From NCBI GenBank assembly GCA_038373865.1, contig JAXGGA010002042.1, forward strand, positions 62,001 through 126,000: a stretch of 64,000 nucleotides of DNA, given 5' to 3'. Origin of the DNA: Uloborus plumipes (taxonomy: Eukaryota; Arthropoda; Arachnida; Araneae; Uloboridae). The notes under the pieces are model-generated. The model was not told the DNA's origin and did not search any database. It saw only the letters and a program-made list of their open reading frames with translations. The position numbers were made by a program, and so were the translations under genes. This document shows, piece by piece, positions 1-12,493 of this stretch (positions are counted from its first letter, which is position 1; every line of letters starts with the position of its first letter).

Positions 1-1747
1 AGAAAAAAAAATCTAAGAATGAAATGGTAGTTAATATGGAAAGAAAGAAATGTGTAACATTTTGATTTTAACATGCAGAATGCAAAGCGTTCTAAATTTG
101 TGAAAAATAAAATCATTCAACTATAATGTTTAAGAACTCCAATTGCCCAGCCCCCTCCATCCCCTACTTTCACGATGCTTCATTTTTATTCATATTACAA
201 AGCTAAAATACGGTTCACAAATTTTTTTATGCGCTTTGCGAATTAACATGCGTGAAATACACTTTAGAGGGGTTTAAAATATCTGAAAGAAAAGAATGCG
301 TTTGATACATTAATTTATCTGTAGAAAATGGCTCATACTTTTCCCCTCTCAATATACTCGGCAATATTTTTTCTGAAATCAGATGCAGCTTAAGTACTAC
401 AAAACTTTTCCAAACTACGTTTTTTTTTATCCCTTCATATTATTTTTCAGTGCCCTGTACAGCAAAGCCGCTAGTCTAGTTACTGGCTGAACTGAGCTCT
501 TACACTAATGTATTCCACTGCTGCTTTATATCCATTCATTTTTCAAATTTATTTAAATATTAATTTTGATTTTTTTTAAATTAAATCTATTTCACTTAGA
601 ATATAATATTTTTCTACTTATAAACAGATTAATAGGCTTTAAAGTATCCTAAAAAACATTATAAAGAACCTTATGAGACCTTTATTACAAAACATTGAAT
701 GCGAGGGAGCCATCTTTTGCTCTTCGGTACCCTCTTCAAAAACAATTTCTGTATCCGCCCCTGTATTTATGTACCTTGTATAAGGATAGGAAATGCTACC
801 CACTCCTATTTACAGCAGCCGAGAAAAGAAGCTAGTACGATGCACTGCGCTGAGCAAATAAATTACAATATCTACAAATCTTGCGTTTTGCCTCTCTGCT
901 TTATCTTTTTTCTTTTTTTCACCTTCAGTTTTATGACGCGTTTATACGTTATTACGCGTTATTACGTTTTGGACGCTAATGCGTTGGAACGTTTCAGGCT
1001 TGATTTCACGGTTGCACTTTGAGATGCAAAAAGAACGTAATTGTCCCTTTCATTTAAAATGAATGGTGTCCGAAAATTGGAAGAAAACCACTGAATCTCG
1101 AAAACAGCTTTAGAGTAGCATAAAAATGCCCTAAAATCGACACTGAGAGGCATTAAAAAAAATGGCGAAGCGATTATTCAAGTTATTTGAGAATCTAGAG
1201 TCAGGTTAACCAAAAAGTAGAAAAGCTTTGCCTCGGACATGCCAGTTAACAATAAACTATTTAGGGAGTAGGTCATAAAATATTAAAATTGTGTGCTTTG
1301 GAATGTAAACATTTCTCCTTCTCGTGAATGGATTGAGTTGAGGGGGGGGCATATGGCTTAGCAACTCATACCTTTTCTAGTAAAAGGGCAAGCATCGAGG
1401 AAGGCACTGTTGAACAATGGAAAAAAGTTTAGCTACTTTAATAAGAGGATGCAAAGTGAAAAACATCTTATTGTAACGAAACTAGACTTCTTTTACTAAG
1501 TGATGCCGAAAAGAAAATATTCAAGGGAGAAAAATGAGAACCTTTTACTAATACTTAATACTATCCTACATAGTACTACTAGCGCAGAGAGCATTAACCT
1601 TCTGGAGCGGGAATTCAAGCTAAAAGCAATCTTAACTCGTTCGAATGGGGCACTTCAGGAGAGTAATGCTAAGACTAATCACTGATGTCATTTCACGTTC
1701 ATGTGTATGAAATTTTGTTCAATTACATGCATTACGTTTTGAGTCAG
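1..1747. other. No gene recognised
   Basis: AT-rich sequence with frequent stops in all frames. Short open frames (for example 699-1022 and 1500-1685) show no recognisable domain. I see no terminal repeats here. Confidence 0.6.
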
Positions 1748-1842
1748 AACCAGGGTTTGAAAAAACCAGGGGGTTTTTTGAAAAAGCCCAGCCCACCTGG
1801 GCTTTTGATGGAAAAGCCGGATTTTTTCGGGTTTTTTCCAAG
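1748..1842 (+). repeat. Possible terminus of a hAT-type element
   Basis: Begins CAGGGTTTGAAAAAACC and carries several CCxGGG/TTTTTT blocks, a composition typical of hAT subterminal regions. No matching inverted end was found downstream, so this would be a solo or truncated end. CAGGG starts are known for hAT; the assignment is an inference. Confidence 0.3.
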
Positions 1843-3830
1843 AATGATTTAAATATCATTCTCTATTAAAACATTGTGCACCTACTTTTACTTTTAATAG
1901 AATCAGGAAGACCCTGAAGAGAGGTCAATGTGATCACCTAAAAAATTTTTATTTGACAAATTAGGAAAAAGCATTGTATAATTCAATTTTTAAATTGATA
2001 TTGAATTGAACTTATAGATTGGTATAATTGTTGCTTATTTTGATACCCTAAGTATTTTTAAAAAACATGCAAACAAATGTAAAATTCAAGTGCAGTTTTA
2101 TTTCTAACACCTACTAAGTTGTCAGAACAGGAAAATGACAATTTCTGGACCAGGTACTGACCAAGACTAAATATTGTAACTAAAATGATCAATACCAATT
2201 TCTAGGCTTAGTATTAATCAAAACATTCGCAATATTTAGTTTGTTTCTAAAATAAATGTTTTCAAACTTTGTAAAAACCCACTTTACTGACATGACATAG
2301 TAGGTTTTTTTCAAAACTATTCTTAGAACACCCACAAAAGAAAAAAACAAAAAAAAAAGGTTGGTCAAATACAAGTTCACACGAACAGGACAGATAATTT
2401 CTAAAAGTGTTTAAAATAAGTTCAGCACACCATAAGATGTGTTAATCTGCCAAAATACGAAAATTTTCGCACAACTAAAGTAATTAAACAATGATCATTT
2501 TTTATCCACATCATATTTGGCTCCCAGATTATAAACATTTTGTCTTTTAGTCATAAACAATAGGGGCTGATTGAAACAAAAGTCAAGCACTAAGGGTTCA
2601 GTGACCTAAAACGTGTGGGAACCGCTGGTATAAAATTCAGAACGGGACCGGCGGGTTACAGCCGAAATTTCTAATTCTCTCTTTGAAAATAGTCCGGGTG
2701 GGAGATACTCACCTACAAGTATATTTCACCAAACTGAGGTAATGTTAATAGTTCAAATGAAAAAATAAATGTCGAAAGCCATCATTTAAAATGAAAAGTA
2801 ACACAAAAGGCTGTAATAGTTAAATATCGCTATTTTCTCCCCTCTCAAAAAGTTGTGATCCCCTTGAAAAATCTTGGTGCTGCTCTCTTCATTTCAAAAT
2901 TCAAGATAAATCTTAATATAAGACACACTAATAAAATATATATAAGGTGCAAGTTCTTTTACTTCATTTTATTTATCAAGTAGTTAACATTCGGCAAACC
3001 ACAGGGTTCATTTGTTATCTTCAATCTTGTTCCGAAAATAAAAAGCAAGTACTCGATTTAATAAATAACATAAGTTTGAAACACAAAACTAGAAGCACCT
3101 TTTATAATCCAAAAACAATGCACTACAGCAAACAGCCCAATTATAGGCAAAAATTTAACAATCTAACAACAATACAAAGAAAAGGTGCATGCAAATGGCC
3201 GAAAAAGTCACGTTTTGAAATTTTACTTTCTTTACGCACGTAGCGCTATTGGTTGCTCACGTAGAAGATCATTGAAAAGTTCTGCACCAGTTACTCTATT
3301 CAGGATCTAGGCCACATTCCCAACATAGCACACCTTCAATTGAGCGTACCAACACACGACTTAGAAATAGTTCTGTTCGTAATCGCGAGTCATCTTCCCT
3401 GCCATACACCGTTTTTTAGCAACATAAAAGCGAACCTCGTATGTTAAAAATTTGCCGCACTTGGCATTCTTCGGCAAGGAAATAACTGCTAAATCTTCAT
3501 ACGATGAGCACTGGGATTTACCCCTCTCCTTCAGGAAAAGTGAACCAGGAAATTGACTCGTTACATAGTGAGCTCAATTCGAAAACAAACAAACAGATGA
3601 ATCAATACATGCCAATCACTAATTTTAAAAGAAAAGCTAAATGTTTCATTAGATGCTCTTAAATAAATATATTGACAATGAAACGATTCATCACAAAGTA
3701 TACAGCAAAATATTCAAGTCTTATGTTGCTTGAAATGTTCAAATCAAAAAAGCTTTTTCCTCTTTCTTTTACCATACGTCAAAGAAAACTTTTTGCTATT
3801 GACCCGAGAGAAATCGCGCGGGGCACACAG
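1843..3830. other. No gene recognised
   Basis: AT-rich spacer. The block at about 2598-2634 reads, on the minus strand, CAGCGGTTCCCACACG, again hAT-end-like, but has no visible partner. The frame at 2947-3243 has no recognisable motif. Confidence 0.5.
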
Positions 3831-4953
3831 TAAGGGCGCTTTTCCACTTGACGACACGACAACGACGAAAGTCGGACGGTAATACTGCAACGATAAGTAC
3901 GGTGTCGTATCGTCTATAGCACTGCTTTTCCACTCAAACGATATCGTTTCATCAAAAGGGTCATTTTCCACCGCATTTCATTTCGAAACAGCACTGTGTT
4001 CGCACGTATATTATTATAGCTGCTCAATATAACAGATTACGACTATTATATTTGCTTTACCTCATGAGAAAAAGAAAACAAATTAAGAGGTATTGAGTGC
4101 ACGATATTTTTAAAGAAAGTTACATTGTAGGCGAGTTTTATACACTTTTCAAGAAATTGCGAAAAGATTTTAGGTGATTTTAAATATTTTTGCTAAATTT
4201 ACAAAGAATAGTAAAAATTTAAAATCTGGACAAGGTTATTTAACCTGAAGTGCAAAATAAATATAAAGTGTAGTTTAATCTAAAGTGTATAATATATTTT
4301 TATAGATACGAACAATGCTCTTTGAACTTACCTGTTTCTTTCTTGTCTGTAGAAGTTGTGTCGTCATATTCCTCATTTAAAAATCTAAAAACTTCTTCCC
4401 GGGCCTTTTCCCAGTGAATTTTCTTTTTGTATAAAATATTTCGCTTATCCCATAGACATGGTCACTGCTCAATTAATTTACACAAAACAGGCACGTCAAA
4501 CTTGAATGCCATGACTACTGTGTTGCTCATCGAAGAAAGTTCAGAAAGAAAATTTAATCTTTTTTGAAGCATTAAAAATCGTCTGCGCTACAATTAATGA
4601 AACAAAGTATAAAATAAAATGATTCAAATCTTTTATTGCTACATCTTTTATCAATCGTCTGCAAATTGAAGCTTATATTTTATTAATGCAGAGATGTCGA
4701 ATTTAAACGCCATTGTTTTCGTTTGAAGAAAGTAAACAAATGGATGAATATCGTCCCGATTTTAAAGGCGAGACGGATGTCATCCGACACGAATGGGACG
4801 ACAAACGACAGCGTTCGGTCGGAGACGGCACAATCGTCCTGGAATCGGGAGATGGAAAAGCGCATAGCATATTTTAATGCATTTTGCATGCTCCAATGTC
4901 GGAATCGCTTACGATTTATCGTTGCCGTGTCGGTAAGTGGAAAAGCGCCCTAA
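3831..4953 (+). mobile_element. PIF/Harbinger-type element, copy 1 (element A)
   Basis: Inverted ends GGGCGCTTTTCCACTT (3834 on) and its complement (to 4950) are flanked by TAA on both sides (3831-3833 and 4951-4953). G-rich ends with a TWA duplication are the hallmark of PIF/Harbinger elements. The terminal sequence continues as several hundred similar bases shared with copy 2 (12497-13528), but the cores differ. Copy 1 keeps a MADF-domain exon relic on the minus strand; no transposase is seen, so it is non-autonomous. Confidence 0.78.
4332..4530 (-). pseudogene. MADF-domain exon relic inside Harbinger element
   Basis: Read on the minus strand from the ATG at 4530, 66 codons end in a good splice donor (ACAG|GTAAGT, intron side from 4331). 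Around residues 17-50 it resembles a MADF domain: LCKLIEQ, then a stop, then PCLWDKRN, a YKKK block and WEKAREEVFRFL. MADF is a Myb/SANT-like DNA-binding domain; Harbinger elements often carry a second Myb/MADF-type protein that assists the transposase. The in-frame TGA at codon 23, just before PCLWD, breaks it. No second exon was identified. Domain identity rests on the LIE..PCLW and W...F/L pattern read by eye. Confidence 0.62.
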
Positions 4954-5490
4954 AAGGTCATTTACACTATGTCCGAACGACACATCCGTCACGATTTTTC
5001 TTCCCCAGCGAACGGACATACGTCCTCCAAATAGGGAGAGGCATTCATATTTAGTCCAGTCAAATTAGGTCATGAACCGGACATTCAAAAAATACAATTG
5101 CCACCTATGCCAAGTTGTTCAGTATGATAAGGAGATAATGTATAAAAAAGTCCCACGAATTTGAGCGTCGGGTTTGGGAATTATGGGGGGGCGAAGAAGG
5201 GGCTTAAAATGCTGATTATTGCTTTATTTCAGCTCTATCTCAATGACTTCCTTTGCACAAAAATGTTATTATATATAAAATTAAAGATGTTACATATTTC
5301 TTATGTTTCAAGTAATATTTTTGCGTCAGTCTGTTCTTCGTGGGGGGGGGCGAGGGGGGGGGGAGGCCCCCCCCCCCCTTTTTTTTGAGCTTTCCACTTT
5401 AAAAATGTAAAAGCATATGCGCAGATTATTTTAATGTTTTTTATATGCCATATTTGAATACATCCCCCATCCCCCCCCCCCAAATAATGG
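4954..5490 (+). repeat. Dispersed repeat B, copy 1
   Basis: Starts next to element A with GGTCATTTACACTATG and runs through a G-rich then C-rich stretch (5340-5380) to about 5490. The same sequence occurs in reverse complement at 11822-12493. Copy 1 lacks about 150 bases present in copy 2 (roughly 12258-12400). No coding capacity is seen. The first terminus resembles a Harbinger-type end, but the far end is not clear. Confidence 0.7.
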
Positions 5491-5626
5491 AAACTATTGA
5501 CCAGATCGGAGCAAATCCCAGGATTTTGCAGCGTTTTTGATACATTTCAAAGTTTATTTCTATCAAATATTAATCCAGATAAAGTTGAAGGGAGTAAATT
5601 AAATGTTTTTGAAACATGATTTAGAC
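5491..5626. other. Spacer before hAT insertion
   Basis: Ends with the left target duplication ATTTAGAC (5619-5626). No gene is seen. Confidence 0.7.
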
Positions 5627-7885
5627 CAGTGGTTCTCAACGGGGGCGGTACCGACCCCCTGTGGGCGGTGGGAAGATGCTGAGGGGCGGTGAACATGTTT
5701 TGGGCAGTAGGGGGGCGGTGGGAAAATTTAGGGTCAGAGGATAATAAATGTATTGGAATTTATTTTAATTGTAAAAATAAAAATTAAATTTTGCATTAAA
5801 TCAAAAATACAACTTGTATTATTTGTGTATAAAATAAACTTATGCACTCTGGAATCTTTAAAAGTATTTTCTTACTTTTTTCGGGGGTGACTTTTTTTAT
5901 TAAAATAGTTTAGCTTTTTTAGTTATCTATTTTTCCTTTTCTCTCTCTCTCTCTCTTTTTATAGCGATTTGACTTTTTAGTAATCTTTTTGGTCCGACAA
6001 TCTTGAGAGAGAGTGTTATAGCTTGACTACCGAGAGATGGCGGATGACCTTGAAGTGGAAACGAGCCTCTTTCATTTTGAGTCAAAAGTTATTTTTTACT
6101 CACTCGTATATTAAAATTTTTACTTCCTGCGTGATCTCTATGATGCTACCTATTACAAAATAAAGCGGTTCGTTTCCCTTTTAAGGTCAGCCGTCATCTC
6201 TCCGCGGTCGAGCTTTAACTAATATAGAACTGTTACAATAAATTGCAGTTGCAATCAAGGTTGAATGGTTTATCTAATATTAGCCAATTTGGTTAATTTT
6301 GATCACACGTAGCTAAATAAAATTCAAAAGCATCAGCCACACCATCGTTTGTGTATTTTTAACCGAACTGTTGATTGATTCTTTTTACCGCAGCAATGTC
6401 ATTTCTAACAGCCGTAAAAAAATTTAATAAAGCCTTTTTTTTTCAGTAATTATCATGCATGTAAAAATACCGTCCGGCATCTGCAGGTGAAAATGGTCAA
6501 ATTTTTCAAGTTTCAAGTTTCAGTCGCCTGTTTAAAATGTTGCCAAACGAAACTGGTTTTCATACTGAACAATTCCTCATTTAAGGATACCAGATTTCAA
6601 TGTTTATTTCCGAAATTTAATGGGTGATTTAAAATACTTCAAAAAAGATTCACGATTGCATTTGAGTATCTCCCACAAATAGCGTTTTTGGCAGAACATT
6701 AAACGTCATTGATTTTGTTTCTTGTTTTTTAACTTTCTTAATTTTCTTTTACCGTGTTCTCATAATTTAGCTTAGTCCCTATGAGAAAGTAAGACTACCC
6801 TAAAGATATCCTAAATATCTCGATGGTCCAGGGCATTCGTGTCGTTTGGCTATTTTCCTCGGTTTGGTTATTTTCCTAAATTTTTAGCTGGCAATCGTAT
6901 TTGCAATGCTTAGAGTGCCCGCTCAGTTTGACGGTTTTGTTTGACCTCAGTATTTTAACTTTGGCTTTCGCTCACTTCATTTATTTACTCTCATGGTTTA
7001 TTTTTAGTGAAATCTCCTTCAATGATGCTCACGTTTTTGCCAACATTTTCACTCTTTGCACAAAGACTTCTCCGAGCGTTTTGAGGATATTTTGTTTCTG
7101 AACGTTCCTCAATGGGTCATGAGCCCTTTTAAAAATATTGAGACAGCAGATGTTCAGTATCAGTGAGAATGGGTGGAACTGTCAGCCACTGAAACTTGAA
7201 GAGCTGGTTTCCAGAATGTTAACAATCTTACAGGATTTTGTCTGCAAGGAGACATTAGTAGCCTTTATCCTGGACTGTGAGCTATCGCCAAAATTTTTTT
7301 AATCGTCTTCCCCTCTTCCTACCTTGTCGAATGTGGATTCAGTATTGTCACTGACCCAGTTACAAAACAGAGAACTCGACTTCAAATAGTCCTAAGAGGA
7401 GACTTGCGCCTTCACCTTAAAAAAAAAAATAAACCGACCGTGAGGAAACTGGCTTTAAACCACCAAGAACTAATATCTCAGTAACATATATTTCTGAATG
7501 TTCCTTTCACCTTTCGAATGAGAAAAAGAATGCTTTGCTTGTTTATTTTTATTGCATTTGATTGTTTCCTTCATTTTTTGAACAAAAAATGTTTTGCTCA
7601 TTTATTTCTATTTTATTTCATTTTATTTTGTTATTATTCTTTTAAAAGTGAAAGATTTTTAATTATAGATTTGTTTTTTATTTCTACATTCGTCATTTTA
7701 ATTCTAATAATGAATAATTAGGAAAAATATATCTTGTTTAACCGTTTTGTAAAATTCTGGAAGGAAATTATTTTAAACTTTAAACCTCTTTTCGCACACC
7801 CCCTCACCTTCACTAGAAAGGGGGGCGTTGGAAAAAATTTCACTCGTAAAGGGGGCGTTAGCCGTAAAAAGGTTGAGAACCACTG
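5627..7885 (+). mobile_element. hAT transposon relic with perfect 8-bp TSD
   Basis: Ends are CAGTGGTTCTCAAC (5627 on) and its complement (to 7885), a classic hAT terminus. ATTTAGAC occurs exactly on both sides (5619-5626 and 7886-7893), the 8-bp duplication expected for hAT. GGGGGCG-rich subterminal motifs lie inside both ends. A transposase C-terminal remnant is readable at 7308-7418; the rest of the 2.26-kb interior is too decayed to read. Confidence 0.92.
7308..7418 (+). pseudogene. hAT transposase C-terminal dimerisation domain remnant
   Basis: In one frame the sequence reads FPSSYLVECGFSIV, then a TKQRTRLQI block and RGDLRLHL. This is the conserved C-terminal dimerisation segment of ZBED-type hAT transposases (family pattern FPSSYLVE.GFS followed by RNRL and GDLRL). 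Stops and frame shifts lie upstream, and no BED zinc finger or catalytic core is readable. It is a dead fragment, about 37 codons of a protein that is usually 500-700 residues. Confidence 0.82.
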
Positions 7886-7913
7886 ATTTAGACCATCAGT
7901 TTGATATCTAAAG

Positions 7914-8237
7914 TCCCCCCCCACCCCCCCCAACCCCCCCCCCCCCCCCCCCCCCCCCCCCACCCCCCCCCCCCCCCCCCCCCCCCCACCCCTTCAACCA
8001 CCCCCCCCAACCCCCTACCCCGCCACCCCCCCCCCACCCCCCCCACACCCCCCACCCCACCGCCCCCCCCCCCCCCCACCCCCCCCCCACCCCCGACCCC
8101 CCCCCCCCCCCACCCACACCCCCCCCCCCTCCCCCACCCCCCAACCACCCCCCCCCCTACCCCCCCCCCCCCCCCCGCCCCCCCCCGCCCCCCCCCACCC
8201 CCACCCCCCACCCCAGAGTCCACACCCCTCCGCCCCG

Positions 8238-8271
<34 letters not shown>

Positions 8272-8914
8272 CCACCCCCCCACCCCCCCCCCCCCCCCCA
8301 CCCCCCCCACACCCCCCCAACGCACCCCGTACCCCACCCCCACCCACCCCCCCCCTCACCCCCCTCACCCCCCCCCCCCCCTCCCCCCCCCACACCCCCC
8401 ACACCCCCCCCCTCCCCCCCCCACCCCCCCCCCCCACCCCCCCCCCCCCCCACCCCCCCCCCACCCCCCACCCCCCCCCCACCCCCCACCCCCCCCCCCA
8501 CCCCCCCCACCCCCCCCCACCCCCCCCCCCACCCACCCCCCCCCCCCACCCCCCCACCCCCCCCCCCCCCCACCCCCCCCCCCCACCCCCCCCCCCCACC
8601 CCCCCCCCCCCCACCCCCCCTCCCCCCCCCCCCCCCCACCCCCCCCCCCCCACCCACCCCCCCCACCCCCCCCCCCCCCCCCCCCCACCCCCCCACCCCC
8701 CCCCCCACCCCCCCCCCCCCACCCCCCCCCCACCCCCCCCCCCCCCCCCCACCCCCCACCCCCCCCCCCCCCCCCCCCCCACCCCCCCCACCCCCACCCC
8801 CCCCCACCCCCCCCACCCCCCCCCCCACCCCCACCCCCACCCCCCCCCCCACCCCCCCCACCCCCCCCCCCCCACCCCCCCCCCACCCCCCCCCCCTCCC
8901 CCCCCCCTCCCCCC

Positions 8915-8965
<51 letters not shown>

Positions 8966-8966
8966 C
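7914..8966 (+). repeat. Roughly 1-kb poly-C / CCCCCCA low-complexity tract
   Basis: Almost every base is C, with single A residues every few to about twenty bases and rare T or G. The long proline- or glycine-rich open frames here on either strand are artefacts of composition. The minus strand is a continuous run of G tracts, capable in principle of G-quadruplex formation. It begins 21 bases after the TSD of the hAT element. Part of the length could be a sequencing or assembly artefact. Confidence 0.95.
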
Positions 8967-9309
8967 AAACAACCACTGTCAACATTAGGTCACTCTGTGT
9001 TCTACCTGCCTCGCTGGTAAAAACTGAAAACATAGCTGAATTAAAGTAAAACAAACGACAGAAATCTTTTAGTTTAAAAACTGCCTCTTTTGCTAGATGA
9101 AGTCTTTTCTTCCTCTTTTCCTACATCATAAATGAATAATTAATTTGGAGGACAAATCTCGTAAGTATTTAACACATACACATATTAAAAATAAAAATTA
9201 TTTTAACATAAAAACTTAAATGATTACACATTTTTTTTACCTTTTCACTATACTTTGAAACATTGCTATGAGGTGACTTTTTCATTCAACACGTTATTTT
9301 TGCTCAGGC
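8967..9309. other. No gene recognised
   Basis: AT-rich spacer between the poly-C tract and the decayed reading frame to the right. Confidence 0.5.
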
Positions 9310-10924
9310 ATCCATCATCAAACCATATCCCAGATGACCATAGGAAGTTCAAGATGAAAGAGGGAGCAGCGGATGAATTTTTTACAAGCTAATTTTGCAA
9401 TGGGAGGGCTTCAATTTTGGCATAACCACATGCACTCGGGCGCTGGTAAAACAACTTGTGTGAGACAACAATTTTCTATAGCTTTAGTCAAAACAGCTGT
9501 TCGAGGAGCTTTTGAATCAATGTGAACGGCTGTTCGAGGGGTAAAGCACATGATTCCTCCCATAGCGTGGTACATATTGTGACCATCAATAGGCTAAACG
9601 TTATAGTCCGCGTAATCAAAAACAAACTGAATATAGCCCTTCTCTAGATTGATGTCCTCGTTACAGATCTTTCAAATCCTATTACTTCACTATATGAAGA
9701 GCCCAAACCCTATTTTTGATATTACATTGACAAGTAGCCTTGATACAAATCTCCTGTGTAAGTACACAGCTGTACCGAATTGAATAGGATATAGAAAGGA
9801 ACGTGGTCTTGTTGAAGAAATTATCGAATGAGAAATAGCAGTCACTTTCCTATCAATAGCTTTTTTAATTTCCTTCGTTTGTTTTTTAGGCTTAATAATC
9901 TGAGAGATCAGTAACTGGAGAGATTCTGGAATCAACTCTGGGTTTTCGTTTCGTATTTCTTTAAAAGAAGGAAACTGGGAACAATTATAAACTTGATTTT
10001 TTATGTCTCGTCTTATTGAGCATGGCAGTTGTTTCAATAATTCTCTTTACCTCTTCAGCTTTATCTGTGTACCATTTATTGAAAAGTATTTTGGACACTG
10101 TCTCATTAAAATATATTCACACCTGTAATGGTCGTGACATTAATACTGTCCCCATAGTGTTCCACGAGTTTTCTTTTCAAATGTTTGTCATGGTATGGCT
10201 CTACACAAGGATTTAGCCGGCAAAATAAATCAGTGAGCTCCTTGAAAGTGTATTGGCATTCATCGTTCTCTTCCAAATATTGGCACCACTTTTTAAAAAT
10301 ATCTGCTCTTGACGAGTCTTTCCTTGATCCACCTCTATTTGCGGCTTCTGCAGACTTAGATACGTCAAGTTTAAACATGGATAAACCGTATTTGTGGTAT
10401 CTTCCATCTGTTTGAACTAAGTCCATCGTGTTTTGCAAGTCTGAAAGTACTTCTTCTCCCCAGGAATCGTGTCTTTTCAAGTCATCCTCGCGAATTGCAT
10501 TAATATATGCTATAGTTTTTGCTTCAAACCAAATTTCTTTGGTTTTATTTCTACACTTGGATACATCTATGCATTTTTTTCCGCACAAAAAGTAAAGTGA
10601 TTTGAAGTCAAAAGTGGATCTGAGAGGCTTCTGTACTTAACTACTTGCTGATGCAATACTAGGTGGTTACAGATTTCGCGTGTAGTTCTTGCGGCATTTT
10701 AAATGTACTTCAGTTACATTCCTATTCAGATAAGCGTCTTTCGCTCCATCCTCCTTAATTTCACCATCGTTTGGCGCAGTATAGCGTATGAAGGCTCTTG
10801 TGCCAGTAAACCCAAAGTAACCAACCAACCAACCAACCTTAATTTCACTGCATGTCAGTATTGTGCTCCATCCTTTTGCAAATACATTAACTACTATACC
10901 GTCAGCATCAGTACAAGGCTCCAA
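9310..10924 (-). pseudogene. Decayed member of an expanded invertebrate gene family (function unknown)
   Basis: Read on the minus strand, four blocks line up in order. 10924-10667 has GWSTILTCSEIK and later EVHLKCRKNYTR. 10588-10106 starts just after a FDFKSLYFLCGKKC segment, has a cysteine pair, then WGEEV..., GRYHKYG, FKKWCQYLE and LKRKLVEHYGD. About 10037-9690 is a basic region. About 9600-9520 reads DYADYNV, then DGHNMYHAMGGIMC. From memory this pattern (CxxC, RYH, then DNAD-N...DGH-T-H-MGGI) is a large family of uncharacterised proteins in chelicerates and cnidarians, probably spread with mobile DNA. Stops between blocks and a (GGTT)n insertion near 10821-10840 show it is broken. I cannot assign a reaction. 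Confidence 0.6.
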
Positions 10925-11821
10925 AAATACGATTCATTTTTGCAGCACTTCAAATTTTGTTCATTGTAAAATTCTCACAAGTTTAGCAATTCACTGATTT
11001 TTTAACTACATTTTAAAACTTTTTAACATATCTATTTCCTTAAATATGCAATCTTATGCACATTATATTCGGAACTTTTTATATTCAAAGTATTCTAACA
11101 ACTGAATATTTTATATTTATATATTTACAAAAATTATTTATTTACCAGACTGTCAGTATTAAAACGCATCTTAACGGGGCAAAGGCAGTGATCATAACCA
11201 ACGACTGGTCTATATGTCTATCTATTTTAGTACTGATCTGAATGGACACATATATAGACAAGTAAATTAAGCAGCAAAGTGAACCGCTGAGTGCTCTTAA
11301 TTGCAACCGGAAACGAAATTTTTTAGTGTAAATTAGGGAATCTTTTTAAGACTATGATACCCCTTTTTATGAGAAAACGATGATGATACTGGAAAATACC
11401 CAGATGTTTTCGGGGTACTTAGTAAATGACCATTTTGAAGTTCAAGCTGGATACCTGCTCTTTTCCAGAACTTTCGACCTTACAGATTTGTCGGGGGCTC
11501 TGTTCAGCCATGTGTCTTAAATACGAAACAAAAATTGGTAATGTATTATCCATTTGGTATTCATTTTATCGGTGGTCCAAAATTGCAAATGACGGTGCCA
11601 AGTACGCAGTAGCAAAAATAATTTAGGATTGCTATAGAAAAATTCATAATAAAACCATCGACAAAAAAAATATTAAGGTAGGTACTTCCTATTTATTACC
11701 ACAGCTCTCAAAAATTCAAAAAAATTGCACTCTTGAATTTATTTCTTATTCAGTAATGCAACTGAACTAAATTATTGTCAACTTTTTTGAGATGCAAATA
11801 AGGTCCGCCCTTTAATTTATT
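10925..11821. other. No gene recognised
   Basis: AT-rich sequence without recognisable coding or terminal repeats. Confidence 0.5.
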
Positions 11822-12493
11822 AGGGGGGGCGATTGGGGGGATGTACTAAAAATGGCATATAAAACATTAAAATATCTGCGCAGATACTTTTGCATTTTTA
11901 AAGTGGAAAGCTCAATTTTTTTTGGGGGGGGCACCCCTCCCTGCCCCCCTCGAATGACGGACTTGCGCAAAAACATCACTTGATACTTAAGTAATATGTA
12001 CCATCTTTAATTTTATATACAATAACATTTCCGTGCAAAGGAAGTCATTGAGATAGAGCTCAAATAAAGCAATAATCAGTATTTTAAGCCCCTCCTTCGC
12101 CCCCCCCATAACTCCCAAACCCGACGCTCAAACTCGTGGGACTTTTTTATACGTTATCTCTTTATCATACTGAACAACTTGGCATAGGTGGCAATTGTAT
12201 TTTTTGAATGTCCGGATTCGGCCTTTTTTTGACCTAATTTTACTGGACTAATTGTGCAGGCGAACGACAAGCAAGTGACTGTATTCGTTCTTGAATCAAG
12301 ATGGCGCTTGTACTCGCTCTGATTGGTTGCTTGTTTGCTGGACGGACGACCGTCACGACAAATATCTACTTTCGCCGTACGGCGACGGGATCCGATTGTG
12401 ACGGCCTGCTGTCATGGCAACGTTGATCGAAAACTGGTTTCTGGGGAGAAAATCGTGACGGACGTGTCGTTCGGACATAGTGTAAATGACCCT
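11822..12493 (-). repeat. Dispersed repeat B, copy 2
   Basis: Reverse complement of the repeat at 4954-5490, beginning at the G-rich end (11822) and finishing with CATAGTGTAAATGACCC directly against the second element A. It is longer than copy 1, with an additional segment of about 150 bases rich in CpG (12258-12400). Confidence 0.72.

Noticed and set aside
7888..9054. Long proline-rich (+) and glycine-rich (-) open frames, up to about 380 codons
   Set aside because: They are produced by the C-rich tract in every frame; no start context, splice sites or non-repetitive domain supports a protein.
10821..10840. (CCAA)n run as a functional site
   Set aside because: Simple-sequence insertion inside a decayed reading frame.
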